Source: Mycolicibacterium hassiacum DSM 44199 | Lineage (GTDB): Bacteria; Actinomycetota; Actinomycetes; Mycobacteriales; Mycobacteriaceae | NCBI RefSeq assembly: GCF_900603025.1 | Contig: NZ_LR026975.1 | Span: 1,736,001-1,800,000, forward strand | Length of the DNA: 64,000 bases | Reading direction: 5' to 3' | In this document: piece by piece, positions 1 through 9,300 of the stretch | Layout of the letters: each line of letters opens with the position of its first letter | Position numbering within the stretch: position 1 is the first letter of the stretch | Program-made: the position numbers and the translations under genes | Notes under the pieces: model-generated | Database searches by the model: none | What the model was told of the DNA's origin: nothing | What the model saw: the letters and a program-made list of their open reading frames with translations, nothing else

Positions 1-289
1 GCGACACCACCTCGTTGTCGGCGGGCAACCGGGACCGGGTGATGCCCGCGGCCACCATCGACGAGTCGCACAGGATCGGTGCGCCGTCGGCCAGCGCGGC
101 ATGGGTGCGCTCCACCACGTCGGGGGTGAAGGCCACATGGTCGGTGACATCGACCTGCCCGCAGGTGTGGATCAGCCGGACCACGACCCGCGCGACATCC
201 TCGGGAAACCGGGACAGATCCGCCTCGGCGCGGATCGTGGCGAACGACTGCCGATAGATCTCGGCGGCATCGCGGATGTAGTCGAGCAC
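1..289 (-). CDS. cobH: Precorrin-8X methylmutase CobH (5' part, cut by window edge)
   Basis: Catalyses methyl migration from C-11 to C-12 of precorrin-8X to give hydrogenobyrinate, in the aerobic cobalamin pathway. The minus strand opens with GTG and reads [16 protein letters not shown], then [11 protein letters not shown] and [17 protein letters not shown]. These segments are characteristic of the CobH/CbiC family, including the His of the IHTCG segment expected at the active site. About 96 residues are present and the C-terminal half lies outside the window. The start is the GTG at 289, 10 nt after the cobG stop codon, so the two genes are probably one operon. This gene is not an open frame from an ATG and is easily missed. 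Confidence 0.9.
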   Translation of the reverse strand, partial: MLDYIRDAAEIYRQSFATIRAEADLSRFPEDVARVVVRLIHTCGQVDVTDHVAFTPDVVERTHAALADGAPILCDSSMVAAGITRSRLPADNEVVS

Positions 290-298
290 CCGAACACC

Positions 299-1417
299 CT
301 AAGGCGACGCTTCCCGCGGTCGATATCCGTCTCCGGTCGCCACCAGCACCTGCGCCCCCCGCGGACTGCCGCAGGCCCGCTCGCAGCCCACGAAATGCCG
401 GTGCCCGTCGGCCGGCTCGGCGACGGCGGCCATCGCGTCGGCGCGCACGTCGGCGATCGACCGGGAGCAACCGGGCCGGCCGGTGCAGGCGCTCAGCGAC
501 AGCCAGGGCGATTCGGCGTCGAACACCAGCCCGAGCGGTGCCAGCACCCGCAGCGCGGTGTCGGCGACCCCCTCGTCGAGGTCGAAGACCAGCACCGACC
601 GCCACGGGGTGATCGCCATCGGCGCCTCGATCACCGCCAGGTACTCGGCGAGGTCGGCCGGCAACACGCCCAGCCGCACCGCCGCGCCCAGGGTGACCCG
701 GCCGTCGTGCTGGTCGAACCAGCCGACCGGCGGGCGGGTGACCGGCGGCCAGGTCGCACCCGGCTCCGCGGTCACCGGGAAGCCCGCCAGCAGCGGCGAG
801 GTGTCGCCGAGCTCCGCGACGCGCCAGGCCGCGCCGCGGACCTCGGTGAACCGCCGGGCCACCGCGATCAGCGCCGCGACCCCGTCGGCCGGCGACAGCC
901 GCACCCCGGTGTCGCGGCCGGCCAGCACCAGCGCGACGGTGGTGTCGTCGACCAGATGCAGCCCGGCGTCGGGGGCCAGGCCGGAGATGTCGCCGCGGCC
1001 GTCGTCGATGCCGAACAGGAATCGGCCCGGCAGCTCGGTCAGCCCCGGCGCGGTGCGGATCGCCGCGTCGAGCTCCGCGACCAGTGGCCGGACGTCCGGG
1101 TTCGACCCGACCCGGCCCGACAGCGGGGAGGCCACGATGTTGCGGATGCGCTCGCGGTCCGGCGACGGCAGCAGACCCGCCTCGGCCAGGGCCGCCGACA
1201 GCGCGGCCGGGTCGGTCACCGAGCGGATCTGCACATTGCCGCGCGAGGTCAGTTCCATTGCCGGCGAACCCCACCGGGCCGCCGAACGGGCCAGCGCCTG
1301 CAGCTGCCGGGCGCTGATCGCCCCGCCGGGCAGCCGGATCCGCGCCAGGGCACCGTCGGCGGACGGATACACCTTCAGGGCGCCGGGGCAGGCGTCGTGT
1401 TCACGCGTCCTGGCCAC
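299..1417 (-). CDS. cobG: Precorrin-3B synthase CobG
   Basis: Iron-sulfur/siroheme-type enzyme related to sulfite and nitrite reductases. It hydroxylates precorrin-3A to precorrin-3B in oxygen-dependent corrin ring contraction. The ferredoxin-like half (PGGAISARQLQALA) comes first. Near the C-terminus four cysteines in a Cys-X5-Cys ... Cys-X3-Cys arrangement (about residues 311, 317, 345, 349) would bind the 4Fe-4S cluster. The product is 372 aa if translation starts at the GTG giving VARTREHDACPG, which is how the M. tuberculosis protein begins. A GTG at 1444 would add nine residues. Neither has a clear Shine-Dalgarno. It lies between the dioxygenase gene and cobH on the same strand. CobG marks the aerobic rather than the anaerobic B12 route. 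Confidence 0.93.
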   Translation of the reverse strand: MARTREHDACPGALKVYPSADGALARIRLPGGAISARQLQALARSAARWGSPAMELTSRGNVQIRSVTDPAALSAALAEAGLLPSPDRERIRNIVASPLSGRVGSNPDVRPLVAELDAAIRTAPGLTELPGRFLFGIDDGRGDISGLAPDAGLHLVDDTTVALVLAGRDTGVRLSPADGVAALIAVARRFTEVRGAAWRVAELGDTSPLLAGFPVTAEPGATWPPVTRPPVGWFDQHDGRVTLGAAVRLGVLPADLAEYLAVIEAPMAITPWRSVLVFDLDEGVADTALRVLAPLGLVFDAESPWLSLSACTGRPGCSRSIADVRADAMAAVAEPADGHRHFVGCERACGSPRGAQVLVATGDGYRPREASP

Positions 1418-1450
1418 GGGTTCACCGTACGCCAGCCGGCGCACCGGGTT

Positions 1451-2365
1451 TCAGCTGGCCAGCGGCACCGGTTCGACGACGTCCGAGTAGTTCGACGCGT
1501 CGCCGACCAGGCTGCGGCTGCGCCGGCCGTGGATGTCGACCGGGATGTCGCCGGCCAGGGTCACCCGGTTGAGCCGGCGGTACTGATCGTCGTAGTCGGC
1601 GACGGCGTAGTGCTGGGTGGCGCGGTTGTCCCAGATGGCCAGGTCGCCCGGCTCCCAGTTCCACCTGACGGTGTTCTCCAGCCGGGTGATCCGGTCCTGG
1701 AACAACCGGTACAGGGTCGCCGACTCGGTCTGCCCGAAACCGACGAAGTGCTTGACGAACTGGCCGAGCAGCAACACCCGCTTCCCGGTCTCCGGGTGCA
1801 CCCGCACCACCGGATGCTCGGTCTCGAAGTACTCGGAGACGAAGTCGCGGCGATACTCCTGCTCGGTGTCGGCCAGCGTGACCTCGCGCAGATCGGCCTC
1901 GGTCGCGTAGTCGTAGGCGTTGGTGTGCACCGCCCACAGATTCTCGGCCAGCGCCTGCAGCGGCCGGGGCAGCTGCTCGTACGCGGTCTCGGTGTTGGCC
2001 CACACCGTGGTTCCGCCGTACTCCGGCAGCGTGATCGCCCGCAGCAGCGACGCTTTCGGGATCCGGTCGACGAACGTCACGTCGGAGTGCCAGGCATTGG
2101 CCTTGTCGTAGCGGGAGTCGATCGGCAGCAGCGCCTCGCTGCGCCACACCGTCGGGTGCGCGGCGGTCGGGGTGCCCAGCCGGCGGGCCAGGGCCAGCTG
2201 GCCCTCGTCATCGAGACCGTGCTGGCCCCGGAAGAAGATCACCTTGTGCTCGAGCAGCGCGGCGTAGATCTCCGCCGCCGTGGCGGCATCGATCCCGGCG
2301 CTCAGATCGACACCGTCGATGCGGGCACCGATATTGGCGCCCAGCTTCACCACCCGCAGCGACAC
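1451..2365 (-). CDS. TauD/TfdA-family Fe(II)/2-oxoglutarate dioxygenase (Rv3406-like)
   Basis: Non-heme iron oxygenase coupling 2-oxoglutarate decarboxylation to substrate hydroxylation. Its closest remembered relative is mycobacterial Rv3406, a type II alkyl sulfatase, so sulfur scavenging from sulfate esters or sulfonates is likely. The iron-binding facial triad is visible: His93-X-Asp95 in AWHSDVTF and His252 in RATQHYAV, with Arg264/Arg267 available for 2-oxoglutarate. Length 304 aa is normal for the family. The GTG start is supported by a strong AGGAGGTGA ribosome site a few bases upstream. It is divergent from the betaine-type importer across about 130 bp. The exact substrate cannot be read from sequence. 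Confidence 0.88.
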   Translation of the reverse strand: MSLRVVKLGANIGARIDGVDLSAGIDAATAAEIYAALLEHKVIFFRGQHGLDDEGQLALARRLGTPTAAHPTVWRSEALLPIDSRYDKANAWHSDVTFVDRIPKASLLRAITLPEYGGTTVWANTETAYEQLPRPLQALAENLWAVHTNAYDYATEADLREVTLADTEQEYRRDFVSEYFETEHPVVRVHPETGKRVLLLGQFVKHFVGFGQTESATLYRLFQDRITRLENTVRWNWEPGDLAIWDNRATQHYAVADYDDQYRRLNRVTLAGDIPVDIHGRRSRSLVGDASNYSDVVEPVPLAS

Positions 2366-2496
2366 CGAAACTCACCTCCTGGAACGAATGCCTGGCGACA
2401 CGCTGGCGTCCCGGGGGCCGAAAGACAACGCTTTGGTTCAGCGCGAGCCGAATGCGTGTTTCGTTCGGCGGCCGGCGGGGTAAGGGCTGCGCCGTT

Positions 2497-3144
2497 ATGG
2501 ACGCGCTCTGGGATTTCGTCGCGGCCCACCATCCGCAGCTGATGTTCGACGCGTATCAGCACGTCAGCGCGGTGGTGCAGAGCCTGCTGATCGCCACCGT
2601 CATCGGGGTGTCCGTCGGGGTGGCCACCTACCGGAGCCCGCTGGCCGCCGGCCTGGCGACGACCACGTCGAGTGTGATCCTGACCGTGCCCGCGTTCGCA
2701 CTGCTGGGACTGCTGATCCCGGTCTTCGGGCTCGGGGTCGTGCCCAGCGTGGCCGCGCTGGTGCTGTACTCGCTGCTGCCGATCATCCGCAACACGATCG
2801 TGGGCCTCAACGCGATCGATCCGGCCCTCACCGACGCCGCCCGGGGTCTGGGCATGGGCCGACTCGGCGTGCTGGGGCGGGTGGAGCTGCGGCTGGCCTG
2901 GCCGTCGATCCTGTCGGCGATGCGGGTCAGCACCCAGATGTCGATGGGGGTGCTGGCGATCGCCGCCTACGTCAAGGGTCCGGGGCTGGGCAACCTCATC
3001 TTCACCGGGTTGGCCCGGGTCGGCAGCCCGACCGCCGTTCCGATGGCGCTCACCGGGACCGTGCTGATCGTGGTGCTGGCCCTGGCGCTGGACGCCGTGC
3101 TGGTTCTCATCGGCCGCCTCACCACATCGAAAGGTCTGCAGTGA
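2497..3144 (+). CDS. Glycine betaine/choline-type ABC transporter permease 1 (OpuCB/ProW-like)
   Basis: Inner-membrane permease of an osmoprotectant uptake (OTCN family) importer. It is 215 aa with about five to six hydrophobic segments, and the cytoplasmic EAA loop that contacts the ATPase is seen at about residues 113-139 (DAARGLGMGRLGVLGRVEL). The ATG at 2497 is chosen because the peptide then starts just before the first membrane region. The open frame extends 15 codons further upstream without family-like sequence. It is the first gene of a four-gene operon and its TGA overlaps the GTG of the ATPase gene (GTGA). A compatible solute such as glycine betaine, carnitine or choline is the likely substrate by family. 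Confidence 0.9.
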   Translation: MDALWDFVAAHHPQLMFDAYQHVSAVVQSLLIATVIGVSVGVATYRSPLAAGLATTTSSVILTVPAFALLGLLIPVFGLGVVPSVAALVLYSLLPIIRNTIVGLNAIDPALTDAARGLGMGRLGVLGRVELRLAWPSILSAMRVSTQMSMGVLAIAAYVKGPGLGNLIFTGLARVGSPTAVPMALTGTVLIVVLALALDAVLVLIGRLTTSKGLQ

Positions 3145-4316
3145 CAACCCGATCGACGACAGAGACACAGACCAGCGGGGAGCGGATCGTCCTCGACCAT
3201 GTCTCGAAGATCTATCCCGGGGCCACCGAACCGGCGGTCGAGGACACCTCACTGGGCATCCCGGCCGGCGAGATCGTGGTCTTCGTGGGGCCGTCGGGTT
3301 GCGGCAAGACCACGATGATGCGGATGATCAACCGGCTCAGCGAGCCGACCTCCGGGCGCATCCTGATCGGCGACCGGGATGCGTTGTCCATCAAACCCAC
3401 CGAGCTGCGCCGGTCGATCGGATACGCGATTCAACAGGCCGGGCTGTTCCCGCACATGACGATCCGCCAGAACGTCGGGCTGGTGCCCGGACTGTTGGGG
3501 TGGAAACGCGCGCGCATCGACGAACGGGTCGACGAACTGCTCGACATGGTCGGGCTGGATCCCGCGCGGTACGCCGACCGGTATCCGCGCCAACTGTCCG
3601 GTGGGCAGCAGCAGCGGGTCGGGGTGGCCCGGGCGCTGGCCGCCGATCCGCCGGTGCTGCTGATGGACGAACCGTTCGGCGCGGTGGACCCGATCACCCG
3701 CAGCGCGCTTCAGGACGAACTGCTCGGGCTGCAGGCCGAACTGCACAAGACGATCGTGTTCGTCACCCACGACTTCGGGGAGGCGGTCAAACTCGGCGAC
3801 CGGATCGCGGTGCTCGGCCCGCGGTCGAAGGTGCTGCAGTACGACACACCGCAGACGATCCTGGCGAATCCGGCCGACGGCACCGTCGCCGGATTCGTCG
3901 GTTCCGGCGCGTCGCTGCGGCAGCTGAGCCTGGTCCGCATCAAGGACATCGAGCTGCGCTCACATCCGGCGGTGCGGGTCGGTTCCAGCGTGGAGGAGGC
4001 GCGGCAGACCATCGCGGGCAGCGAATTCGACTGGGTCGTCGTCACCGACCAGCGCGACCGGCCGGTCAGCTGGGCCCGCGGCGCGCGCCTGCGGCACGCC
4101 GAATCGCTGGCCGCGGCGAGCGAACCGCTGGAGGTGGTGAGCACCCTGTCCACCCTCGAGGACGCGCTGGAGGCGATCCTGGCCGAGCAGCACGCCTCCG
4201 CGGTGGTGGTCGGCCGCGGCGGGCGCTACCAGGGCGTGGTCACCCTGGACATGCTCATCGACACCATCACCCGGTTACGGGCGCAGGCCACCGCCGGCGA
4301 CTCGGGAGCGTCGTGA
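3141..4316 (+). CDS. Glycine betaine/choline-type ABC transporter ATP-binding protein with CBS domains (OpuCA/ProV-like)
   Basis: ATPase subunit powering the betaine-type importer. It has a Walker A GPSGCGKTT at residues 50-58, a Q-loop region (YAIQQAGLFPHMT), the ABC signature LSGGQQQRVGVARALA, the Walker B LLMDEPFGAVD and a switch His in VTHDFGEA. The C-terminal roughly 120 residues resemble paired CBS modules, which in OpuA/OpuC-type ATPases sense ionic strength or cyclic di-AMP. That sensing role is family knowledge, not visible here. Length 391 aa is typical. The gene starts at a GTG overlapping the preceding stop and ends in a TGA overlapping the GTG of the second permease, indicating translational coupling through the operon. 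Confidence 0.92.
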   Translation: MTTRSTTETQTSGERIVLDHVSKIYPGATEPAVEDTSLGIPAGEIVVFVGPSGCGKTTMMRMINRLSEPTSGRILIGDRDALSIKPTELRRSIGYAIQQAGLFPHMTIRQNVGLVPGLLGWKRARIDERVDELLDMVGLDPARYADRYPRQLSGGQQQRVGVARALAADPPVLLMDEPFGAVDPITRSALQDELLGLQAELHKTIVFVTHDFGEAVKLGDRIAVLGPRSKVLQYDTPQTILANPADGTVAGFVGSGASLRQLSLVRIKDIELRSHPAVRVGSSVEEARQTIAGSEFDWVVVTDQRDRPVSWARGARLRHAESLAAASEPLEVVSTLSTLEDALEAILAEQHASAVVVGRGGRYQGVVTLDMLIDTITRLRAQATAGDSGAS

Positions 4317-5047
4317 AAACCGCTGAGCGGGCACGCCTTCTGCTGCAGCCGGCGCTGGTGCTGCTGGTCGGCGGCGCGGTGGTTTACTGGGCGTTCGACC
4401 GCGACCTCACCGCGACCCAGCGGGAGAACATCAACCCCGGCAACGTCGCCGCGCTGATCTGGCAGCACCTGCTGATCACGTTCGCCGTCACCGCGATCGT
4501 GGTGGCCGTCGGTGTCCCGCTCGGTGTCCTGGTCACCCGGCCGGGGGCTCGGCTGTTGCGTCCGGTGTTCGTCGGAATCGCCAACATCGGCCAGGCGGCG
4601 CCCGCGATCGGGCTGCTGGTGCTGCTGTTCCTGTGGACCGCCAGGACCGGGTTCTGGATCGGGGTGCTGCCGATAGCGCTCTACGCACTGCTGCCGGTGC
4701 TGTCCAGCACCATCCTCGGACTCGATCAGGTCGACGACGCCCTGCTCGACGCGGGGCGCGGCCAGGGCATGACCCGCACCGCATTGTTGACCAGAGTCGA
4801 ACTGCCGCTGGCGGTTCCGTACATCCTGGGCGGTCTGCGCACTTCGCTGGTGATCGCGGTCGGAACCGCCACGCTGTCGTTCCTGGTGAACGCCGGCGGG
4901 CTAGGCATCCTCATCGACACCGGCTACAAGCTCCAGGACAACGTGACGCTGATCCTCGGCAGTGTGCTGGCGGTGTGTCTGGCGCTGCTGGTCGACTGGT
5001 TCGGCGGTCTGGCCGAATACCTGCTCAACCCGAAGGGATTACGCTGA
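4313..5047 (+). CDS. Glycine betaine/choline-type ABC transporter permease 2 (OpuCD-like)
   Basis: Second membrane subunit of the importer, 244 aa. The N-terminus (KTAERARLLLQPALVLL) contains a first transmembrane helix, followed by five more hydrophobic stretches. An EAA loop is seen in DALLDAGRGQGMTRTALLTR. It is paralogous to permease 1 upstream, and two different permeases flanking the ATPase is the OpuC-type arrangement. The GTG start at 4313 overlaps the ATPase stop by four bases. The end overlaps the ATG of the binding protein by one base. The open frame continues upstream of 4313 only as an out-of-frame shadow of the ATPase gene. Confidence 0.9.
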   Translation: MKTAERARLLLQPALVLLVGGAVVYWAFDRDLTATQRENINPGNVAALIWQHLLITFAVTAIVVAVGVPLGVLVTRPGARLLRPVFVGIANIGQAAPAIGLLVLLFLWTARTGFWIGVLPIALYALLPVLSSTILGLDQVDDALLDAGRGQGMTRTALLTRVELPLAVPYILGGLRTSLVIAVGTATLSFLVNAGGLGILIDTGYKLQDNVTLILGSVLAVCLALLVDWFGGLAEYLLNPKGLR

Positions 5048-6015
5048 TGCGCCACCGGATCGTGCAGATCACGGCATGCGCCGCGGTGGTCGCCGGCTGC
5101 GGGCTCGGATCCGGCAGCACCGTGCCGTTCCAGGTGGGACCCGGCTCGATTCAGCACAATCCGGCGCTGGCCGGGGTGGCGATCACGGTGGGCTCCAAGG
5201 AGTACACCGAGCAGGTGATCATGGGTTACATCCTCGAGTTCACCCTCGCCGCGGCGGGTGCTCAGGTCCGCGACCTCACCGGCATAGTCGGGTCCCGCAG
5301 TACCCGGGAGGCGCAGCTGCGCGGTCAGGTCGACGTGGCCTACGAGTTCACCGGCAACGCCTGGATCAACTATCTCGGCCACGAGAAACCCATCCCGGAC
5401 AGCCGGCTGCAGTACGAGGCGGTTCGCGACGAGGACCTCGCGCGCAACGACATGGTGTGGTTGGCGCCGGGTCCGATGGACGACACCTATGCGCTGGCCG
5501 CCAGCCGCGAGGTGGTGGAGCGCACCGGTGTGCGCACCCTGTCGCAGTACGCCGAACTGGTGCGCACCGATCCGGCGGCCGCGCGAACGTGCGTCGACAC
5601 CGAGTTCCGGGCCCGCCAGGACGGCTACCCGGGAATGGCCGCCGCCTACGGGTTCGACCCGGCGCGGGCCCAGACCCCGGTGCTGCAGGTCGGCATCATC
5701 TACCAGGCCACCGCCGACGCCGGCCAGTGCGACTTCGGCGAGGTGTTCACCACCGACGGCCGGATCGCCGCGCTGGATCTGGTGGTGCTGATCGACGACA
5801 AGCAGTTCTTCGCCCACTACAACCCGTCGGTGACCATGAAGCGCGAGTTCTTCGAGGCGCATCCGCAGATCGCCGAGGTGACCGCGCCGGTCACCGCCGC
5901 GCTGACCAACGAGGTGATCATGGAGCTGAACCGCCAGGTCGACGTCGAGGGCCGCGATCCGGCCGCCGTCGCGCGGGATTGGCTGGTCTCGGAAGGATTC
6001 ATCACCGAAAAATAG
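5047..6015 (+). CDS. Glycine betaine/choline-type substrate-binding lipoprotein (OpuAC/ProX family)
   Basis: Extracytoplasmic binding protein that delivers the osmolyte to the importer. It is 322 aa. A short signal peptide ends in a lipobox VVAGC, so Cys19 would be lipidated, plausibly by the Lnt encoded at 12.9 kb. The mature part shows family segments VGSKEYTEQVIMGYILE near the N-terminus and DVAYEFTGNAWINYLG, and ends with a helical DPAAVARDWLVSEGFI as in OpuCC-like proteins. The ATG at 5047 shares its A with the preceding TGA. This is the last gene of the operon. The following 150 bp hold a CRP-type site and a small gene. Confidence 0.9.
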   Translation: MRHRIVQITACAAVVAGCGLGSGSTVPFQVGPGSIQHNPALAGVAITVGSKEYTEQVIMGYILEFTLAAAGAQVRDLTGIVGSRSTREAQLRGQVDVAYEFTGNAWINYLGHEKPIPDSRLQYEAVRDEDLARNDMVWLAPGPMDDTYALAASREVVERTGVRTLSQYAELVRTDPAAARTCVDTEFRARQDGYPGMAAAYGFDPARAQTPVLQVGIIYQATADAGQCDFGEVFTTDGRIAALDLVVLIDDKQFFAHYNPSVTMKREFFEAHPQIAEVTAPVTAALTNEVIMELNRQVDVEGRDPAAVARDWLVSEGFITEK

Positions 6016-6041
6016 CTCCGCACAAGGAGATCCGATTTCTA

Positions 6042-6057
6042 TGTGACATCGGTCACA
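6042..6057. promoter_or_regulatory. Perfect CRP/GlxR-type operator
   Basis: TGTGACATCGGTCACA is an exact match to the TGTGA-N6-TCACA palindrome bound by cAMP receptor proteins, including mycobacterial Crp (Rv3676) and corynebacterial GlxR. It lies 27 bp past the binding-protein stop codon and 107 bp before the small membrane peptide gene that precedes cobN. The match is direct. Which gene it controls is inferred. Confidence 0.7.
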
Positions 6058-6164
6058 TCCTCTGCGGCGGTGATCCGTCCCGCACAAACGGGTTCCCTCC
6101 GGTCGCGGCCGGCCGTAGCGTCGCCTGCACTGCATCCGCAGTAAGCGGCTAGGGAGGTACAACG

Positions 6165-6266
6165 ATGTCCGAACTGCTTCTGCTCGGGATCCTGCTGCTC
6201 GCACTCGTCGCCGGAATCGGGCTGCCGTACCGGCAGAGCTGGTACAGCCGGTGGAACCCGAAGTAG
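6165..6266 (+). CDS. Small 33-aa membrane peptide upstream of cobN
   Basis: Not recognised as a named family. ATG at 6165 follows a good ribosome site (AGGGAGG, 6 nt spacing). The peptide is MSELLLLGILLLALVAGIG followed by a short basic and aromatic tail LPYRQSWYSRWNPK, then TAG. That is one transmembrane helix of about 18 residues with a positively charged, Tyr/Trp-rich end, the classic shape of a small bacterial membrane protein. It is too short for ordinary gene callers. It sits alone between a CRP-type operator and cobN, 38 nt before the cobN start, so the two may be co-transcribed. A role in cobalt or corrin uptake or in membrane regulation would be speculation. Confidence 0.6.
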   Translation: MSELLLLGILLLALVAGIGLPYRQSWYSRWNPK

Positions 6267-6304
6267 CGAGCCGGCGCCGAACGGCGGTGGGGTAGTAATG
6301 GTGG

Positions 6305-9300
6305 GTGCCCGCAGACCTGCCTGACGCCCAGACCCGCGATTCCGGCCGTCCGACCGTACTGCTGCTCTCGACGTCGGACACCGACCTGATCACGGCCAGG
6401 GCCAGCGGCGCGGCCTACCGGTGGGCGAATCCGTCGCGGTTGGTCGACGGCGAGCTCGCCGAACTGCTCGCGGGCGCGGACATCGCGGTGATCCGCATCC
6501 TCGGCGGCTACCGGGCCTGGCAGGACGGGATCGACGAGGTGGTCGCCAGCGGGGTGCCCACGGTGGTGGTCAGCGGTGAGCAGACCCCCGACGCCGAGCT
6601 GATGGGTCACTCCACCACCCCGGCCGGCGTCGCGGTGCAAACGCACGTCTACCTCGCCCAAGGTGGGGTGGACAACCTGCGCCAGCTGCACGCGTTCCTG
6701 TGCGACACCGTGCTGATGACCGGCTTCGGGTTCGCCCCGCCCACCCCGATCCCCACCTGGGGGGTGCTGGACCGGCCGGCCGCCGACGTCGGTGACCGGC
6801 TCGACGGGGGCCCGACCATCGCGGTGCTCTACTACCGCGCGCAGCACCTGGCCGGCAACACCGCCTACGTCGAGGCGCTCTGCCGGGCCATCGAACAGGC
6901 CGGTGGGCGCCCACTGCCGGTGTTCTGCGCATCGCTGCGCACCGCCGAACCGGAGTTGCTGGAGTTGCTCGGCACCGCCGACACGTTGATCACCACGGTG
7001 CTGGCAGCAGGCGGCGCCACCCCGGCCGCGGTCGGCGCGGGCGGCGACGACGACGCCTGGAACGTCGCGCATCTGGCCGCGCTGGACATCCCGATCCTGC
7101 AGGGACTGTGCCTGACCAGCTCCCGTGCCCAATGGGAGAGCAACGACGACGGGCTGACCCCGCTCGACGTCGCCTCCCAGGTGGCGGTGCCGGAGTTCGA
7201 CGGGCGCATCATCACGGTCCCGTTCTCGTTCAAGGAGATCGACGACGAGGGTCTGATCTCCTACGTCGCCGACCCGGAACGCTGTGCGCGGGTGGCGGGC
7301 CTGGCGGTGCGCTACGCCCGGCTGCGTTCGGTGCCCGCCGCCGACAAGCGCATCGCGCTGGTGCTGTCGGCGTATCCGACCAAACACGCCCGGATCGGCA
7401 ACGCGGTCGGGCTCGACACCCCGGCCAGTGCGATCGCGCTGCTGCGGGCGATGCGCGAGGCCGGTTACCGGATCGGCGACATCCCGGGCCTGGACGCCGG
7501 TGACGGCGACGCCCTGATGCACGCCCTGATCGAACGCGGTGGCCAGGACCGCGACTGGCTCACCGACGAACAGCTGGCCAAGAATCCGATCCGGTTGTCC
7601 GCCAAGGAATATCGTGACTGGTTCGCCACCCTGCCGGCCGAGTTCGCCGAGGCCGTCGTCGAGCACTGGGGGCCGCCGCCGGGGGAGCTGTTCATCGACC
7701 GCAGCCGCGATCCCGACGGCGAGATCGTCATCGCCGGCCTGATCGCCGAGAACCTGGTGCTGCTGGTGCAGCCACCGCGCGGTTTCGGCGAGAACCCGGT
7801 GGCCATCTACCACGATCCCGACCTGCCGCCCAGCCACCACTACCTGGCCGCCTACCGCTGGATCGACGCGGTGTTCGGCGCGCACGCGGTGCTGCATCTG
7901 GGCAAGCACGGCAACCTCGAGTGGCTGCCCGGCAAGACGCTGGGGATGTCGGCCACCTGCGCCCCCGACGCGGTGCTGGGCGACCTGCCGCTGATCTACC
8001 CGTTCTTGGTCAACGATCCGGGCGAGGGCACCCAGGCCAAACGCCGCGCCCACGCGGTCCTGGTCGATCACCTCATTCCGCCGATGGCGCGCGCCGAAAC
8101 CTACGGCGACATCGCGCGATTGGAGCAACTGCTCGACGAGCACGCCAACGTGGCGGCTCTGGACCCGGGCAAGCTGCCCGCCATTCGCCAGCAGATCTGG
8201 ACGCTGCTGCGTGCCGCGAAGATGGACCACGACCTGGGGCTGGACGCGCGTCCGGACGACGAGTCGTTCGACGACATGCTGCTGCAGGTCGACGGATGGC
8301 TGTGCGAGATCAAGGACGTCCAGATCCGCGACGGGCTGCACGTGCTGAGCCAACGGCCCACCGGCGAGGCGGAGGTCGACCTGGTGCTGGCGATCCTTCG
8401 GGCCCGCCAGTTGTTCGGCGGCGAGCAGACCGTGCCCGGGTTGCGGCAGGCCCTGGGGCTGGCCGAGGACGGCAGCGACGACCGGGGTGCGGTGGACGCC
8501 GCCGAGGCGCAGGCCCGGGAACTGGTGGTCGCCATGCAGAAGTCGGGCTGGGACCCGGCGGCGGCCGACACGCTGACCGACAACCCGCGGGTGGCCGAGA
8601 TCCTGCGGTTCGCCGCCACCGAGGTGGTGCCCCGGCTGGCCGAGACCTCCCAGGAGATACCGCAGATCCTGCGGGCGCTCGACGGCCGCTACATCGCGGC
8701 CGGGCCGTCCGGGTCGCCGCTGCGCGGGCTGGTCAACGTGCTGCCCACCGGACGCAACTTCTACTCGGTCGACCCCAAGGCGGTGCCGTCCCGGTTGGCG
8801 TGGGAAACCGGTGTGGCGATGGCGGATTCGCTGTTGGCCCGCTACCGGGACGAGTACGGGCGGTGGCCGGAGTCGGTGGGGCTGTCGGTGTGGGGCACCT
8901 CGGCGATGCGCACCGCCGGCGACGACATCGGCGAGGTGCTGGCACTGCTCGGCGTGCGCCCGGTGTGGGACGACGCCTCGCGGCGGGTGGTCGACCTCGA
9001 ACCGATCCCGCTGGACGAACTGGGCCGGCCGCGCATCGACGTGACCGTGCGGATCTCGGGCTTCTTCCGCGACGCGTTCCCGCATGTGGTGGCGATGCTC
9101 GACGACGCCGTACGGCTGGTCGCCGGGCTCGACGAACCCCCGGAGGACAACTACGTCCGCGCCCACGTGACCGCCGACCTCGCCGACCACGGTGACCGAC
9201 GTCGTGCCACCACAAGGATTTTCGGTTCCAAACCGGGTACCTACGGCGCGGGGCTGCTGCAGCTGATCGACAGCCGCAACTGGCGCGACGACGCCGACCT

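Noticed and set aside
6016..6304. Cobalamin riboswitch upstream of cobN
   Set aside because: No convincing B12-box or matching helical elements were found, and a small gene fills most of the interval.
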